Shown piece after piece: positions 1-10,656 of a stretch of DNA of 64,000 bases. The stretch lies in assembly GCF_032056465.1 (NCBI RefSeq), contig NZ_DAMBCL010000005.1; one strand, written 5' to 3'. Numbering within the stretch: the first letter of the stretch is position 1; each line of letters starts with the position of its first letter. This stretch comes from Mobilicoccus sp032056465. Its GTDB lineage: Bacteria > Actinomycetota > Actinomycetes > Actinomycetales > Dermatophilaceae. The notes beneath the pieces were generated by a model. The model saw only the letters and a list, made by a program, of their open reading frames with translations, was not told the DNA's origin and did not search any database. The translations under genes were made by a program, and so were the position numbers.

Positions 1-1347
1 GGCCATGATCGCGCCGGTGCCGTACCCCATGAGGACGTAGTCGGCGACGAAGACGGGGATGGCCTCGCCGTTGACGGGGTTGATGCCGTACCCGCCCGTG
101 AAGACGCCGGTCTTCGTCTTGTCCTCGACCTGCCGCTCGACGTCGGACTTGCGACCGGCCGCACGGCGGTACTCGGCGACGGCCTCGCGCGGCGACGCGG
201 CCTCGACCGGCGCACCGTCGACCGTCGTGCCGCGCCAGGCCTGCGGCACGTCGCTCGGCCAGACGTCCTCGACGAGCTCGTCGACGAGCGGGTGCTCGGG
301 CGCGAGGACCATGAACGTCGCGCCGAAGAGGGTGTCGGGGCGCGTCGTGAACACCGTGATGGGGTCGACGCCCGCCCGCGGCGTGGCGCCGGGGCCCGCA
401 GCACCGCCCCGGTCGGCGACGGCGAAGTCGACCCGCGCACCGTGGCTGCGCCCGATCCAGTTGCGCTGCATGAGCTTGACCTTCTCGGGCCAGTCCACAC
501 GGTCGAGATCGTCGGCCAGCCGGTCGGCGTACGCGGTGATGCGCATCATCCACTGACGCAGGTTGGCGCGGAAGACGGGGTAGTTGCCGCGCTCGGAGCG
601 CCCGTCGTTGGTGACCTCCTCGTTCGAGAGGACCGTGCCGAGCCCCGGGCTCCAGTTGACCGGCGCCTCCGCGGTGTAGGCGAGGCGGTGCTCGTCGAGG
701 TAGGCGTGCTGTTCGGTGCGGTCGAGGTCGGACCAGGCCCGCCCGGCGAACGCGCCGTCCAAAAGCCGCTCACCGGATTCCAGGGCCGCGACGAGATCGG
801 CGATGGGCCGGGCCCTGCCACGACCACCGTCTGCGCGCTCCGCGTCGGGGTCGTACCAGGACTCGTAGATCTGCAGGAAGATCCACTGGGTCCAGCGGTA
901 GTACTCGGGGTCGATCGTCGAGATCGTGCGGCGGTCGTCGTGGCCGAGGCCGAGGCGACGCAGCTGCCGCTTCATGACGACCATGTTGGCCTCGGTCGTC
1001 TCGCGCGGATGCTGCCCGGTGGCGACGGCGAACTGCTCGGCCGGAAGGCCGAACGCGTCGTAGCCGAGGCAGTGCAGGACGTTCTTGCCGATCATGCGGT
1101 GGTATCGCGCCCACACGTCGGTCGCGATGTACCCGAGCGGGTGACCGACGTGCAGACCCGCGCCGGAGGGGTAGGGGAACATGTCGAGGACGAGGAGCTT
1201 CTCGCGGTCGCCGACGCCCTGGGCGTCGGCCCACGGCCCGGCGGGATTGGGGGCGCGGAACGTCCCCTCCTCCGCCCACCGGTCCTGCCAGGAGAGCTCG
1301 ATCTGCTCGGCCAGCGCGGGGTCGTACCGGTAGGGGGTGTCGTTCAT
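1..1347 (-). CDS. leuS: Leucyl-tRNA synthetase (N-terminal part, runs off left edge)
   Basis: Charges tRNA-Leu with leucine in the cytosol. Only the first 449 residues lie in the window, so the C-terminal part with the KMSKS loop is not visible. The class I HIGH signature is HVGH at residues 66-69, after an MFPYPSG block at 56-62. A YYRWTQWIFLQ stretch follows, and the last visible residues (GYGTGAIMA) belong to the start of the inserted editing domain. The ATG is preceded by GAGGAG about 10 nt upstream. A charged insertion around residues 165-190 (Asp/Arg/Gly rich) looks lineage-specific. It is the last gene of the leftward series and is separated from rpsT by a 286-nt gap. The identification is secure. 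Confidence 0.96.
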   Translation of the reverse strand, partial: MNDTPYRYDPALAEQIELSWQDRWAEEGTFRAPNPAGPWADAQGVGDREKLLVLDMFPYPSGAGLHVGHPLGYIATDVWARYHRMIGKNVLHCLGYDAFGLPAEQFAVATGQHPRETTEANMVVMKRQLRRLGLGHDDRRTISTIDPEYYRWTQWIFLQIYESWYDPDAERADGGRGRARPIADLVAALESGERLLDGAFAGRAWSDLDRTEQHAYLDEHRLAYTAEAPVNWSPGLGTVLSNEEVTNDGRSERGNYPVFRANLRQWMMRITAYADRLADDLDRVDWPEKVKLMQRNWIGRSHGARVDFAVADRGGAAGPGATPRAGVDPITVFTTRPDTLFGATFMVLAPEHPLVDELVEDVWPSDVPQAWRGTTVDGAPVEAASPREAVAEYRRAAGRKSDVERQVEDKTKTGVFTGGYGINPVNGEAIPVFVADYVLMGYGTGAIMA

Positions 1348-1565
1348 CGCGTCCTTCGCTCCTCGGGTGCTCTCCGGCGGCGAACCCGGCGCCGGCCGGT
1401 GAGAGCGGCCATCGGCCCGCGGTGCTCGGGCCGGTGAGTCAGCCTAACCCAGCGCCTCGACACGCCATCCGGCATATCCACCGCCCTGCGAGGGCGGCTC
1501 GTCCTTCCGCCGCCCGGCGCCCGCGACGTGCCGTCGCCACGCCTGCGACACCCCGGGTACGACGA

Positions 1566-1594
1566 CGGGCCGCCCCCGAGAAGGGAGCGGCCCG
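1566..1594 (-). terminator. Hairpin downstream of rpsT
   Basis: Perfect 8-bp inverted repeat CGGGCCGC...GCGGCCCG with a 13-nt loop that can pair further (CCC/GGG). It lies 40 nt past the rpsT stop on the minus strand. No T-run follows, so efficiency as an intrinsic terminator is uncertain. Confidence 0.45.
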
Positions 1595-1633
1595 CCTGAC
1601 GCGAGTGGCCCGCGGCCACCGACGCGACGTGAC

Positions 1634-1894
1634 TCAGAGCGCGTTGTACGCCTTGGCCATCGCCGACTTCTTGTTCGCGGCCTGGTTCTTGTGGATGACG
1701 CCCTTGCTCACGGCCTTGTCGAGCTTGCGGCTGGCGAGTGCGAGAGCCTTGCCCGCCTCCTCCTTGTTGCCCGCGGCGGCGGCGTCACGGAAGTGACGGA
1801 TCCAGGTGCGGAGCTCGGACTTGTACGCCTTGTTGCGCTCGGTGCGCTTGGCGTTGGTCTTGATCCGCTTCATCTGCGAGGCGATGTTCGCCAT
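1634..1894 (-). CDS. rpsT: 30S ribosomal protein S20
   Basis: Primary-binding protein of the small ribosomal subunit that contacts 16S rRNA. The 86-residue product has the usual S20 length and composition: a MANIASQMKRIKTN start, many Lys/Arg/Ala residues in long helices, and the conserved GVIHKNQAANKKSAMAKAYNAL-type C-terminus. The reading frame is open well upstream, but the ATG at 1894 gives the standard S20 N-terminus. It lies on the same strand as holA, 179 nt downstream of it. In mycobacteria rpsT and holA face each other, so the arrangement here differs. A hairpin follows the stop codon. Confidence 0.97.
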   Translation of the reverse strand: MANIASQMKRIKTNAKRTERNKAYKSELRTWIRHFRDAAAAGNKEEAGKALALASRKLDKAVSKGVIHKNQAANKKSAMAKAYNAL

Positions 1895-2073
1895 GGTGAC
1901 TCTCGTTTCCGGTCGTTCGGCTGTCAGGAAGGACAGGCCCGCCCTCGGGTCCGGTGCTGGTCGGGCTCCGGTCAAGGGCGGACTGTGTGGTGCGTGTCGG
2001 CGCACGACCTGAGCGCACACGCGAGGCTCCACGTTACCAGCGCCGTCCACGCCTCCCCAAAACGGCGGCGCCC

Positions 2074-3075
2074 TCACCGCCCCCGGCCGGACCGGTTCGC
2101 GCAGATCGTCAGCACCGCCCGTTCGACGGCGTACAGCGGGTCGCGGCCACCGCCCTTGACCGCCTCGTCGGCGGCGGCGACGGCCTGGATGCTCTGGCCG
2201 AGGCCCTCGACGTCCCACCCGTTCAACGCCCGCCGGGCGCGGTCGATCTGCCACGGCGCCATGCCGAGGGCCTTGGCGAGAGAGCCCGAACTCGACCGCC
2301 CCGCGCCCGCGACCTTGACGAGCTGCCGCAGCTGCACGGCGAGCACCGCGACGATGGGAACGGGGTCCACGCCGCTCGCGAGGGCGTGCCGCAAAAGCCG
2401 GAGGGCCTCCGGGGCGTTGCCCGCGAGCGCGGCGTCGGCGACGCGGAACCCGCTCGCCTCCACCTTGCCGCCGTGGTAGGTCGCGACGACGTGCTCGTCG
2501 ATGACCCCCGTCGTGTCGTCGATGAGTTGGGTGCAGGCGGAAGCGAGTTCACGGACGTCCTTGCCGACGGCCTCGACGAGTGCACGGATCGCCTCGGGAG
2601 TCGCCTTGCGGCGGGCCCGGCGGAACTCGTGCTGGGCGAACTCCGCCTTCTCCCGGTCGGACTTGATCGCCGGCGCCTCCAGCACCCGCGCACCGTTCTT
2701 CTTCATCGCGTCGAGGACCTTCTTGCCGCGGTTGCCCCCGGCGTGCGCGACGACGAGCGTGATCCCCGGTTCGGGGCGTTCGATCTGAGCGAGCAGGTCG
2801 GCCTGCGCCTCGTCCCCCGCCTGATCCGCGCCCCGGACGACGACGCACTTGTCCCCACCGAACAACGAGGGGGCACAGTGCATCCCGATCTGGCCGGGCT
2901 CGTAGGACTCCATGTCGACCCGGATGTACTCGACGTCGGGCGTGAGGGACCGCAGTGCCTCGATCGTGGCCGTGATCGCGCGCTCGGCGAGGATCTGCTC
3001 GGGCCCGGTGACGAGCACCAGGGGCGGGACTCCCCCACGCGGCGAACTCGGGGACCAGTCGTCGTCGGTGTTCAC
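2074..3075 (-). CDS. holA: DNA polymerase III subunit delta
   Basis: Clamp-loader delta subunit, which opens the beta sliding clamp during replication. The 333-residue protein shows the family layout: an N-terminal AAA+-like domain without a Walker A box (VLVTGPEQILAERA at about 20-33), a middle stretch LLAQIERPEPGITLVVAHAG, and a C-terminal collar domain ending in LYAVERAVLTICA. The start is GTG at 3075, with no clear ribosome-binding site; a CATCCT box lies exactly 6 nt before it, so the message may be leaderless. In most actinobacteria holA follows comEA-comEC, but here the upstream gene is a DinG-like helicase. No comE gene is visible. Confidence 0.93.
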   Translation of the reverse strand: MNTDDDWSPSSPRGGVPPLVLVTGPEQILAERAITATIEALRSLTPDVEYIRVDMESYEPGQIGMHCAPSLFGGDKCVVVRGADQAGDEAQADLLAQIERPEPGITLVVAHAGGNRGKKVLDAMKKNGARVLEAPAIKSDREKAEFAQHEFRRARRKATPEAIRALVEAVGKDVRELASACTQLIDDTTGVIDEHVVATYHGGKVEASGFRVADAALAGNAPEALRLLRHALASGVDPVPIVAVLAVQLRQLVKVAGAGRSSSGSLAKALGMAPWQIDRARRALNGWDVEGLGQSIQAVAAADEAVKGGGRDPLYAVERAVLTICANRSGRGR

Positions 3076-3161
3076 GGGGTCAGGATGTCAAAACGTCCCG
3101 ACACCCCTTCGCCCCACCCAGCACCCACCCCGGAGGCGTGGCGTTGGGGGGGGCGCGGTCG

Positions 3162-5456
3162 TCACAGGCGCAGCAGCGTGAGGCGCGCCTGGACGGCCTC
3201 GACCGGGATACCGAGGTGGTCGGCGAGTTCGTCGGCGTCGAGCCCGAGATCGCGGCCGTCCTTGAGTTCCTCGTCGTCCTCGCGGGACCAGGCGTGACCG
3301 CTCGTGACCGCGGTGCGGGAGTCGGCTGCCGCCGGTGCGCCGGTGGCGACCGCGTCGCTGACCCGCTCGACGACGGGCGTGGCGGCCCCGCTCGGCGGCG
3401 GGTGCTCGTTCTCGCCCGCGACGACCCCCCGCGCCGGAGGCGGGGCCACGGGAACGACCGGCGCGGCCGACGCGTCGAGACGTCGCAGCGCCTCATGGAC
3501 GACGGCCGTGTTCGTCGTCGGCCAGAACGGCGGCAACGACCGCTGGAGGAACCCGGCGTAGCGGGCCGTGACCATGCGGGAGTCGAGGAACGCGACGACG
3601 CCCCGGTCGTCGGAGCGGCGGATGAGTCGCCCCGCCCCCTGGGCGAGGCGCAGGGCCGCATGGGTCGCCGAGACCGCCATGAACCCGTTGCCGCCCATGC
3701 GGCCGATCTCCTGCGTGCGGGCCGAGGCGAGCGGGTCGTCGGGCCGCGGGAACGGGATGCGGTCGATGACGACGAGTTGGCATGCCGGCCCGGGCACGTC
3801 GACGCCCTGCCACAACGTGAGGGTGCCGAACAGGCACGTGCGCGCGTCGGCCGCGAACTGCCGGACGAGCGTCGTGATCTGGTCCTCGCCCTGGCACAGG
3901 ATCGGCATGTCGTCCCCGAGGCGCTCGCGCATCTCCTCGGCCGCCGCCTGGGCGGCGCGCATCGAGGAGAACAGCCCCAGCGTGCGGCCGCCTGCGGCAC
4001 GCATGAGCTGCTCGAGTTCGTCGAACATCGCCGGACTCGGCCCGTCGCGCCCCGGTGCGGGCAATCCGGCGGCGACGTAGGCGATGCCCTGGGCCGGGTA
4101 GTCGAAGGGACTGCCCACGTCGAGGCCCTGCCAGTCCGGGGCGCCCTCCCCCCGCAGACCGAGGGTGCCGGCGACGGCGTCGAACGAGCCGCCGAGCTCG
4201 ATCGTCGCCGAGGTGAGGACGACCGTGCGCTCGGCGAAGAGCTTGTCGCGCAGGTCCATCGCGACGCTCATCGGCGCGACCCGCAGCACCGCACCCCGCT
4301 GCGGGTTCTGGTTGACCCAGGCGACGTCGAGGTGGCGCTCCTCGAGCAGACGATCGACGACGTCGACGAGCTCGTCGACCGCGGCCTTCGCGACGGCCCG
4401 GGCGCCGTCGGTGTCGTCGCGCCCCTTGGAGTCCGACTTCATGCCGCTCTGCACCGCGCGGGCATCGGTCCGCAGCATGGCGAGGGCGCCGGCCAGGGAC
4501 TCCGGCACAGTGATCAACCGACCCTCGGGGATGGGCTGCAAGGCCTGCGCGAAGACCTCCCCCGCCCCCACGAGGTCGTCGGTCCCGGTGTACGAGGCCG
4601 CCTTGCGCGCCGCGCTCGTCACCATGCCGGGCGAGAGCTCGTCGGTCACCGTGGCGGTGACCCGATCGACGAGTTCGTGGGCCTCGTCGATGACGAGCAG
4701 GTGGTGCTCGGGCAGCATCGCCCGGCCCTCGAAGGCGTCGATGGCCATGAAGCTGTGGTTGGTGACGACGACGTCGGCGTCCTTGGCCGCCTCGCGTGAG
4801 CGTTCGACGAAGCACTCCGTGCGCATCGGGCACTTGGTGCCCAGGCACTCGCGGGCGGCCACCGACACCTGCCGCCACGCCCGCTCGCTCACGCCGGGGA
4901 CGAGCTCGTCCCGATCACCGGACTCGGTGCTCTCGGCCCATTCGCGCAGGCGGAGGACCTCGGCGCCGAGCCGGGAGGGCCCCTCGCCGCGCGCACCCCC
5001 GCGGTCGGCGTCCTCCTTCGCCTCCCCGGCGTCGCTTCGGACGAGGCCGGCCGAGGAGAAGAGCGCTCCGTCGTCGTCGGGGAATCCGCCGGCGAGCTTG
5101 TGGAGGCACACGTAGTTGCGGCGCCCCTTGACGAGGACGTAGGTGGGTCGTCGCCCCAGCATCGGTGCGAGCGCATCGGCGACGCGAGGCATGTCGCGGT
5201 CGACGATCTGGGCCTGGAGGGCGAGAGTCGCGGTTGCGACGACGGCGGGCGTGCCCGTGTTCACCGCGTCGGCGACGGCGGGGACGAGGTAGGCGAGGGA
5301 CTTGCCGGTACCCGTCCCGGCCTGGACGAGCAGGTGCTCCTGGGCCGCGACGGCGTCCTCGACGGCAAGGGCCATGCGCTTCTGACCAGGTCGTTCGGTA
5401 CCCCCGACCGCCTCGACGGCGGCGGCGAGCAGGTCATCGACTCGGGCTCCACGCAC
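3162..5456 (-). CDS. ATP-dependent DNA helicase, DinG/XPD family
   Basis: Superfamily 2 helicase expected to unwind forked or R-loop DNA 5'-3' during repair. Visible motifs: Walker A AGTGTGKS at about residues 46-53, DEAH near 256, and motif VI LRLAQGAGRLIRR near the C-terminus. Four cysteines (YVCLHK, then ECLGTKC and TEC) are placed like the Fe-S cluster ligands of XPD/DinG. The C-terminal 35 residues resemble a small helix-turn-helix. Two GTG starts are possible, at 5462 and 5456. A TAGCCT -10 box sits 2 nt before the first and 8 nt before the second, so I favour 5456 (764 residues, leaderless). holA lies 86 nt downstream on the same strand. DinG-like is certain, exact orthology to E. coli dinG is not. 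Confidence 0.9.
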   Translation of the reverse strand: MRGARVDDLLAAAVEAVGGTERPGQKRMALAVEDAVAAQEHLLVQAGTGTGKSLAYLVPAVADAVNTGTPAVVATATLALQAQIVDRDMPRVADALAPMLGRRPTYVLVKGRRNYVCLHKLAGGFPDDDGALFSSAGLVRSDAGEAKEDADRGGARGEGPSRLGAEVLRLREWAESTESGDRDELVPGVSERAWRQVSVAARECLGTKCPMRTECFVERSREAAKDADVVVTNHSFMAIDAFEGRAMLPEHHLLVIDEAHELVDRVTATVTDELSPGMVTSAARKAASYTGTDDLVGAGEVFAQALQPIPEGRLITVPESLAGALAMLRTDARAVQSGMKSDSKGRDDTDGARAVAKAAVDELVDVVDRLLEERHLDVAWVNQNPQRGAVLRVAPMSVAMDLRDKLFAERTVVLTSATIELGGSFDAVAGTLGLRGEGAPDWQGLDVGSPFDYPAQGIAYVAAGLPAPGRDGPSPAMFDELEQLMRAAGGRTLGLFSSMRAAQAAAEEMRERLGDDMPILCQGEDQITTLVRQFAADARTCLFGTLTLWQGVDVPGPACQLVVIDRIPFPRPDDPLASARTQEIGRMGGNGFMAVSATHAALRLAQGAGRLIRRSDDRGVVAFLDSRMVTARYAGFLQRSLPPFWPTTNTAVVHEALRRLDASAAPVVPVAPPPARGVVAGENEHPPPSGAATPVVERVSDAVATGAPAAADSRTAVTSGHAWSREDDEELKDGRDLGLDADELADHLGIPVEAVQARLTLLRL

Positions 5457-5608
5457 CCGCACAGGCTAGTGCCTCGAGCTCGCCGTCCAGGTCCGCCCTC
5501 CACAGGGGTGGGGCCCTCGCGCCCCCGCGCCCCGTGGCCGGCCACCGGTGAGGTGCCGCGAACCGGGCGAGCCGGCCACCGACCCCCGGAGGTTGCCGGC
5601 ACGCGAGA

Positions 5609-5643
5609 AACGCGGCACCCCCGGTGACCGGGGGTACCGCGTT
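5609..5643 (-). terminator. Strong hairpin terminator after the DJ-1/PfpI gene
   Basis: Inverted repeat with 16-nt arms (5609-5624 and 5628-5643), one mismatch and a 3-nt loop. Read on the minus strand it is followed by TTTCTC, the best U-rich tail seen at any terminator in this window except recA's. It lies 35 nt past the stop of the gene ending at 5679. Confidence 0.65.
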
Positions 5644-5678
5644 CCGTGGCGCCGGGTCTGCTCCCGGTCGTGGTGGGC

Positions 5679-6371
5679 TCAGAGCGCCTTGAGCACGGCC
5701 TTGGCGACGGCCTTGGCGCTCATGGGGTTCTGACCGGTGATGAGACGGCCGTCGACGACGACGTTCTTGGCCATGGGGCGCAACGGCTTCTTGTACTTGG
5801 CGCCCCTCTCCTGGAGTGCCTTGGAGAGGTCGAACGGCACGGCGTCGTCGCGGCCGGCGAGCTTCTCCTCGGGCCAGGAGAAGCCGGTGACCTTACGACC
5901 CCGCAGCAGGGGCTTGCCCTCGACCTGGACGTCGAGCAGCCCGGCAGGGCCGTGGCAGACGGCCGAGACGATCTTGCCCTGGCGCCAGAAGTCGGCGACG
6001 AGACACGCGAGGGCGGGGTTGCGGAAGTCGAACATCGTGCCGTGCCCGCCGGTGAGATAGATCGCGTCGAAGTCCTCGGCCTGAAGGTCCGCGACGGCCG
6101 GGGTCGTGTCGAGCAGGTTCATGAACCCACGATCCGCGTACCGCTTCTTCGTGCCCCCCATGGCGAGGACGCCGGTCGAGAGACTCTCTGGATCCAGTGG
6201 CACCACGCCACCGTCGATGCTGGCGATGACCACGTCGTGCCCGACCTTGGTGACCTCGTCGTAGAAGTGGGTGAGTTCCCCGAGCCACAGGCCCGTGCGG
6301 TACCCCTTCTTCTCGTACTCCCCGGCACTGGTGGTGATCGCGAGGATGCGCTTGCTCGTCTTCTTACCCAT
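5679..6371 (-). CDS. DJ-1/PfpI (class I glutamine amidotransferase-like) protein
   Basis: Member of the DJ-1/PfpI/Hsp31 superfamily; relatives are glyoxalases, protein deglycases or chaperones, and the substrate cannot be read from sequence. The 230-residue product has the nucleophile-elbow cysteine in SAVCHGPAG, a preceding LTGGHGTMFDF strand, and a candidate acidic catalytic partner in LWLGELTHFYDE, the Hsp31-like arrangement. The start is the ATG at 6371, preceded by AGGGGAAAG; longer upstream reading lacks a ribosome-binding site and adds a non-conserved Arg-rich leader. It is a single-gene unit, 137 nt from hflX, bounded by hairpins on both sides. A role in carbonyl or oxidative stress is inferred from the family. 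Confidence 0.85.
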   Translation of the reverse strand: MGKKTSKRILAITTSAGEYEKKGYRTGLWLGELTHFYDEVTKVGHDVVIASIDGGVVPLDPESLSTGVLAMGGTKKRYADRGFMNLLDTTPAVADLQAEDFDAIYLTGGHGTMFDFRNPALACLVADFWRQGKIVSAVCHGPAGLLDVQVEGKPLLRGRKVTGFSWPEEKLAGRDDAVPFDLSKALQERGAKYKKPLRPMAKNVVVDGRLITGQNPMSAKAVAKAVLKAL

Positions 6372-6477
6372 GACTTCTGCTTTCCCCTGGCCGCGGCGGA
6401 CAAACCCACCGCCGACCGCCACGACGCGCGCGAGGCGACAGCGGCCCACGATTCATGTCAGGGCCCGCGTCCGGGAT

Positions 6478-6504
6478 CCCGCCGTGGCACCGGACCACGG
6501 CGGG
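6478..6504 (-). terminator. Hairpin downstream of hflX
   Basis: Perfect 10-bp inverted repeat CCCGCCGTGG...CCACGGCGGG with a 7-nt loop, 5 nt past the hflX stop. No U-run follows. Confidence 0.5.
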
Positions 6505-6508
6505 CACG

Positions 6509-7993
<1,485 letters not shown>

Positions 7994-8077
7994 ATCCCCT
8001 TCAGGATGACATCTCGCCTCACCGTGCGTCGACGCGATTTCCGCGGCAGCCGGGCCGTCCTCCCCGGGGAACACCGC

Positions 8078-10567
8078 TCAGGTCCGCCCGCGGGGGGCCT
8101 CCGGCTCCTCCTCGGCGTCCTCCGGGGGTGCGGGATCCTGCCCCTCCACCCGCACGAGCGGGCGGCCCCGTTCGCCCTTCTCCTCGTGTCGCACCGTGGG
8201 CAGGTGCGGCACCCGCGGCTGCAGGATCGGGTAGTCCGGCGGCACGTGGATCGATTCGACGGGGCTCCCCTGCTCATCGACCGCGGCCTCGACGTCGGGC
8301 AGGGTCTTGGTCGCGCGGAACCGGGTACGGTCGACCGCGAGGATGATGACGAACGCAGCGACGGCGGCGATGCCGAGGCGCGCGGCGAGCGCCCACCCGG
8401 AGCCGGTCGACAGCGCGACGACGGCGGGCGCGATGAGCACCGCGACGAGGTTCATCACTTTGATGAGCGGGTTGATGGCGGGTCCGGCGGTGTCCTTGAA
8501 CGGGTCGCCGACGGTGTCACCGATGACGGTCGCGGCGTGGGCCTCGGAGCCCTTGCCGCCGTGCGCGCCGTCCTCGACGATCTTCTTCGCGTTGTCCCAG
8601 GCGCCGCCGGAGTTCGCGAGGAACACGGCCATGAGGACGCCCGCCGCGATGGCGCCGGCGAGGAACCCGGCGAGTGCGCCGAACCCGAGGGAGAACCCGA
8701 TGGCCACCGGGGCGAGCACGGCGAGCAGGCCCGGCGTGGTGAGTTCGCGCAGCGAGTCGCGGGTGCAGATGTCGACGACGCGACCGTACTCGGGCTTCTC
8801 GGTGCCCTCCATGATCCCGGGGTGCTCGCGGAACTGACGACGCACCTCGAGGACGATGGCACCGGCCGCGCGGGTGACGGCGTCGATCGCGAGACCGGAG
8901 AAGAGGAACACGACGGCGGCGCCCGCGATGACGCCCACGAGGGTCGCGGGGTGGACGATCGCGTAGTCGTGCATCGAGGCCATGACGTCCTCGCCCCGGG
9001 CGGCGAGGGTCTCGCTCACGGAGTCGTTGTAGGAGCCGAACAGCGCGGTGGCGGCGAGGACGGCGGTCGCGATCGCGATGCCCTTGGTGATGGCCTTGGT
9101 GGTGTTGCCGACCGCGTCGAGCTCGGTGAGCACCTGGGCGCCGTCGCCGGTGACGTCGCCGGACATCTCGGCGATGCCCTGTGCGTTGTCGCTGACCGGC
9201 CCGAAGGTGTCCATCGCGACGATGACGCCGACCGTCGTGAGCAGCCCGCAACCGGCGAGCGCGACGAAGAACAGCGACACGAGGATCGATCCACCGCCGA
9301 GCAGGTAGGCGCCGTAGACCCCGGCGCCGATGACCGCGGCGGTGTAGACGGCCGACTCGAACCCGACGCCGATACCGGCGAGGACGACGGTCGCGGCGCC
9401 GGTGACCGAGGTGCGGGCGACGTTGCGGGTGGGCTCGTTGTCGGTGCCCGTGAAGTGCGCGGTGAGGAAGAGGATGACCGCGGCGAGGACGATGCCGAGG
9501 GTCACCGCGGCCCAGGAACGGAGGCGGGGGTCGCCGGTCAGGCCGATGATCTCGGCGTTCACGCCGACGAGTCCGGAGAACGCGTCCGGGAGATAGGCGA
9601 AGGCCGCGATCCCGCAGCCGATGACCGAGACCCCGGCCGCGATCGCGAAACCGCGGGTGATCGCGCGCAGCCCGTTCTCCCCCGGTCGGACCCGCGTGAG
9701 GTAGATCCCGATGACGGCGGTGAGCACGCCGACGGCGGGCACGATGAGCGGGAACACGAGACCGTGCGCCCCGAAGGCGGCCTTGCCGAGGATGAGCGCG
9801 GCGACGAGCGTGACCGCGTAGGACTCGAAGAGGTCGGCCGCCATGCCGGCACAGTCGCCGACGTTGTCGCCGACGTTGTCGGCGATCGTGGCGGCGTTGC
9901 GGGGGTCGTCCTCGGGGATGCCCTGCTCGACCTTGCCGACGAGGTCGGCGCCGACGTCGGCGGCCTTGGTGAAGATGCCGCCCCCGACACGCATGAACAT
10001 GGCGAGCAGCGCCGCGCCGAACCCGAATCCCTCGAGCACCGTGGGAGCCCGGTCACGGAACAGGACGACGACGACGGCCGCGCCCAACAGCCCGAGGCCG
10101 ACCGTGACCATGCCGACGGCCCCACCCGTGCGGACGGCGAGGCGGAACCCCGGCGTCCGGTCCCCGTCGCGGGAGGCGGCGGCGACCCGGACGTTGGCGC
10201 GCACGGCGAGTGTCATGCCGAGGTAGCCGATGGCCGCGGAGAACCCTGCGCCGACGACGAACGCGAGACTTCGTCCGAGGCGGCTCGACAGGTCCGGTGC
10301 GGGCAGGACCAGCAGCAGCGCGACCGCGGCGACGACGAACCACACGAGGGTGCGCATCTGTCGGTTGAGGTAGGCCGAGGCCCCCTCCTGCACGGCCCGG
10401 GCGATCTCCTGCATCCCCGGGGTGCCGGCATCGGCGCGGAGGACCTCGGCGCGGAAGAGTCCGCCGACGACCAGGGCGACCAGGGCGATGGCCCCGATCA
10501 CGAGGACGAGGGTGAGATCACCCCCGCTCAGCTCCAGCCGGGATGCCGCCAGGTGCATCGGACCCAT
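8078..10567 (-). CDS. hppA: K+-insensitive proton-pumping membrane pyrophosphatase
   Basis: Couples pyrophosphate hydrolysis to proton export across the membrane. The protein has 829 residues with about 16 membrane spans. The substrate site is unmistakable: FTKAADVGADLVGKVE, then DDPRNAATIADNVGDNVGD. The segment GNTTKAITKG carries Lys at 491 and Thr at 494, the pair known from K+-independent H+-PPases, whereas K+-dependent enzymes have Ala at the Lys position. The ATG at 10567 is preceded by GGGAGG at good spacing. The C-terminus carries about 65 extra hydrophilic, Pro/Glu/Arg-rich residues beyond the last membrane span. It lies on the same strand as hflX and 89 nt downstream of the pucR-type gene. 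Confidence 0.96.
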   Translation of the reverse strand: MGPMHLAASRLELSGGDLTLVLVIGAIALVALVVGGLFRAEVLRADAGTPGMQEIARAVQEGASAYLNRQMRTLVWFVVAAVALLLVLPAPDLSSRLGRSLAFVVGAGFSAAIGYLGMTLAVRANVRVAAASRDGDRTPGFRLAVRTGGAVGMVTVGLGLLGAAVVVVLFRDRAPTVLEGFGFGAALLAMFMRVGGGIFTKAADVGADLVGKVEQGIPEDDPRNAATIADNVGDNVGDCAGMAADLFESYAVTLVAALILGKAAFGAHGLVFPLIVPAVGVLTAVIGIYLTRVRPGENGLRAITRGFAIAAGVSVIGCGIAAFAYLPDAFSGLVGVNAEIIGLTGDPRLRSWAAVTLGIVLAAVILFLTAHFTGTDNEPTRNVARTSVTGAATVVLAGIGVGFESAVYTAAVIGAGVYGAYLLGGGSILVSLFFVALAGCGLLTTVGVIVAMDTFGPVSDNAQGIAEMSGDVTGDGAQVLTELDAVGNTTKAITKGIAIATAVLAATALFGSYNDSVSETLAARGEDVMASMHDYAIVHPATLVGVIAGAAVVFLFSGLAIDAVTRAAGAIVLEVRRQFREHPGIMEGTEKPEYGRVVDICTRDSLRELTTPGLLAVLAPVAIGFSLGFGALAGFLAGAIAAGVLMAVFLANSGGAWDNAKKIVEDGAHGGKGSEAHAATVIGDTVGDPFKDTAGPAINPLIKVMNLVAVLIAPAVVALSTGSGWALAARLGIAAVAAFVIILAVDRTRFRATKTLPDVEAAVDEQGSPVESIHVPPDYPILQPRVPHLPTVRHEEKGERGRPLVRVEGQDPAPPEDAEEEPEAPRGRT

Positions 10568-10656
10568 CTGTGCCTCCCGCCGTTGGGATCACGCTCACGT
10601 CGTCGTGGGATCGTCACAGTCTGGACCACGACGTCGGCTCACAGGCGCGAACGGCC

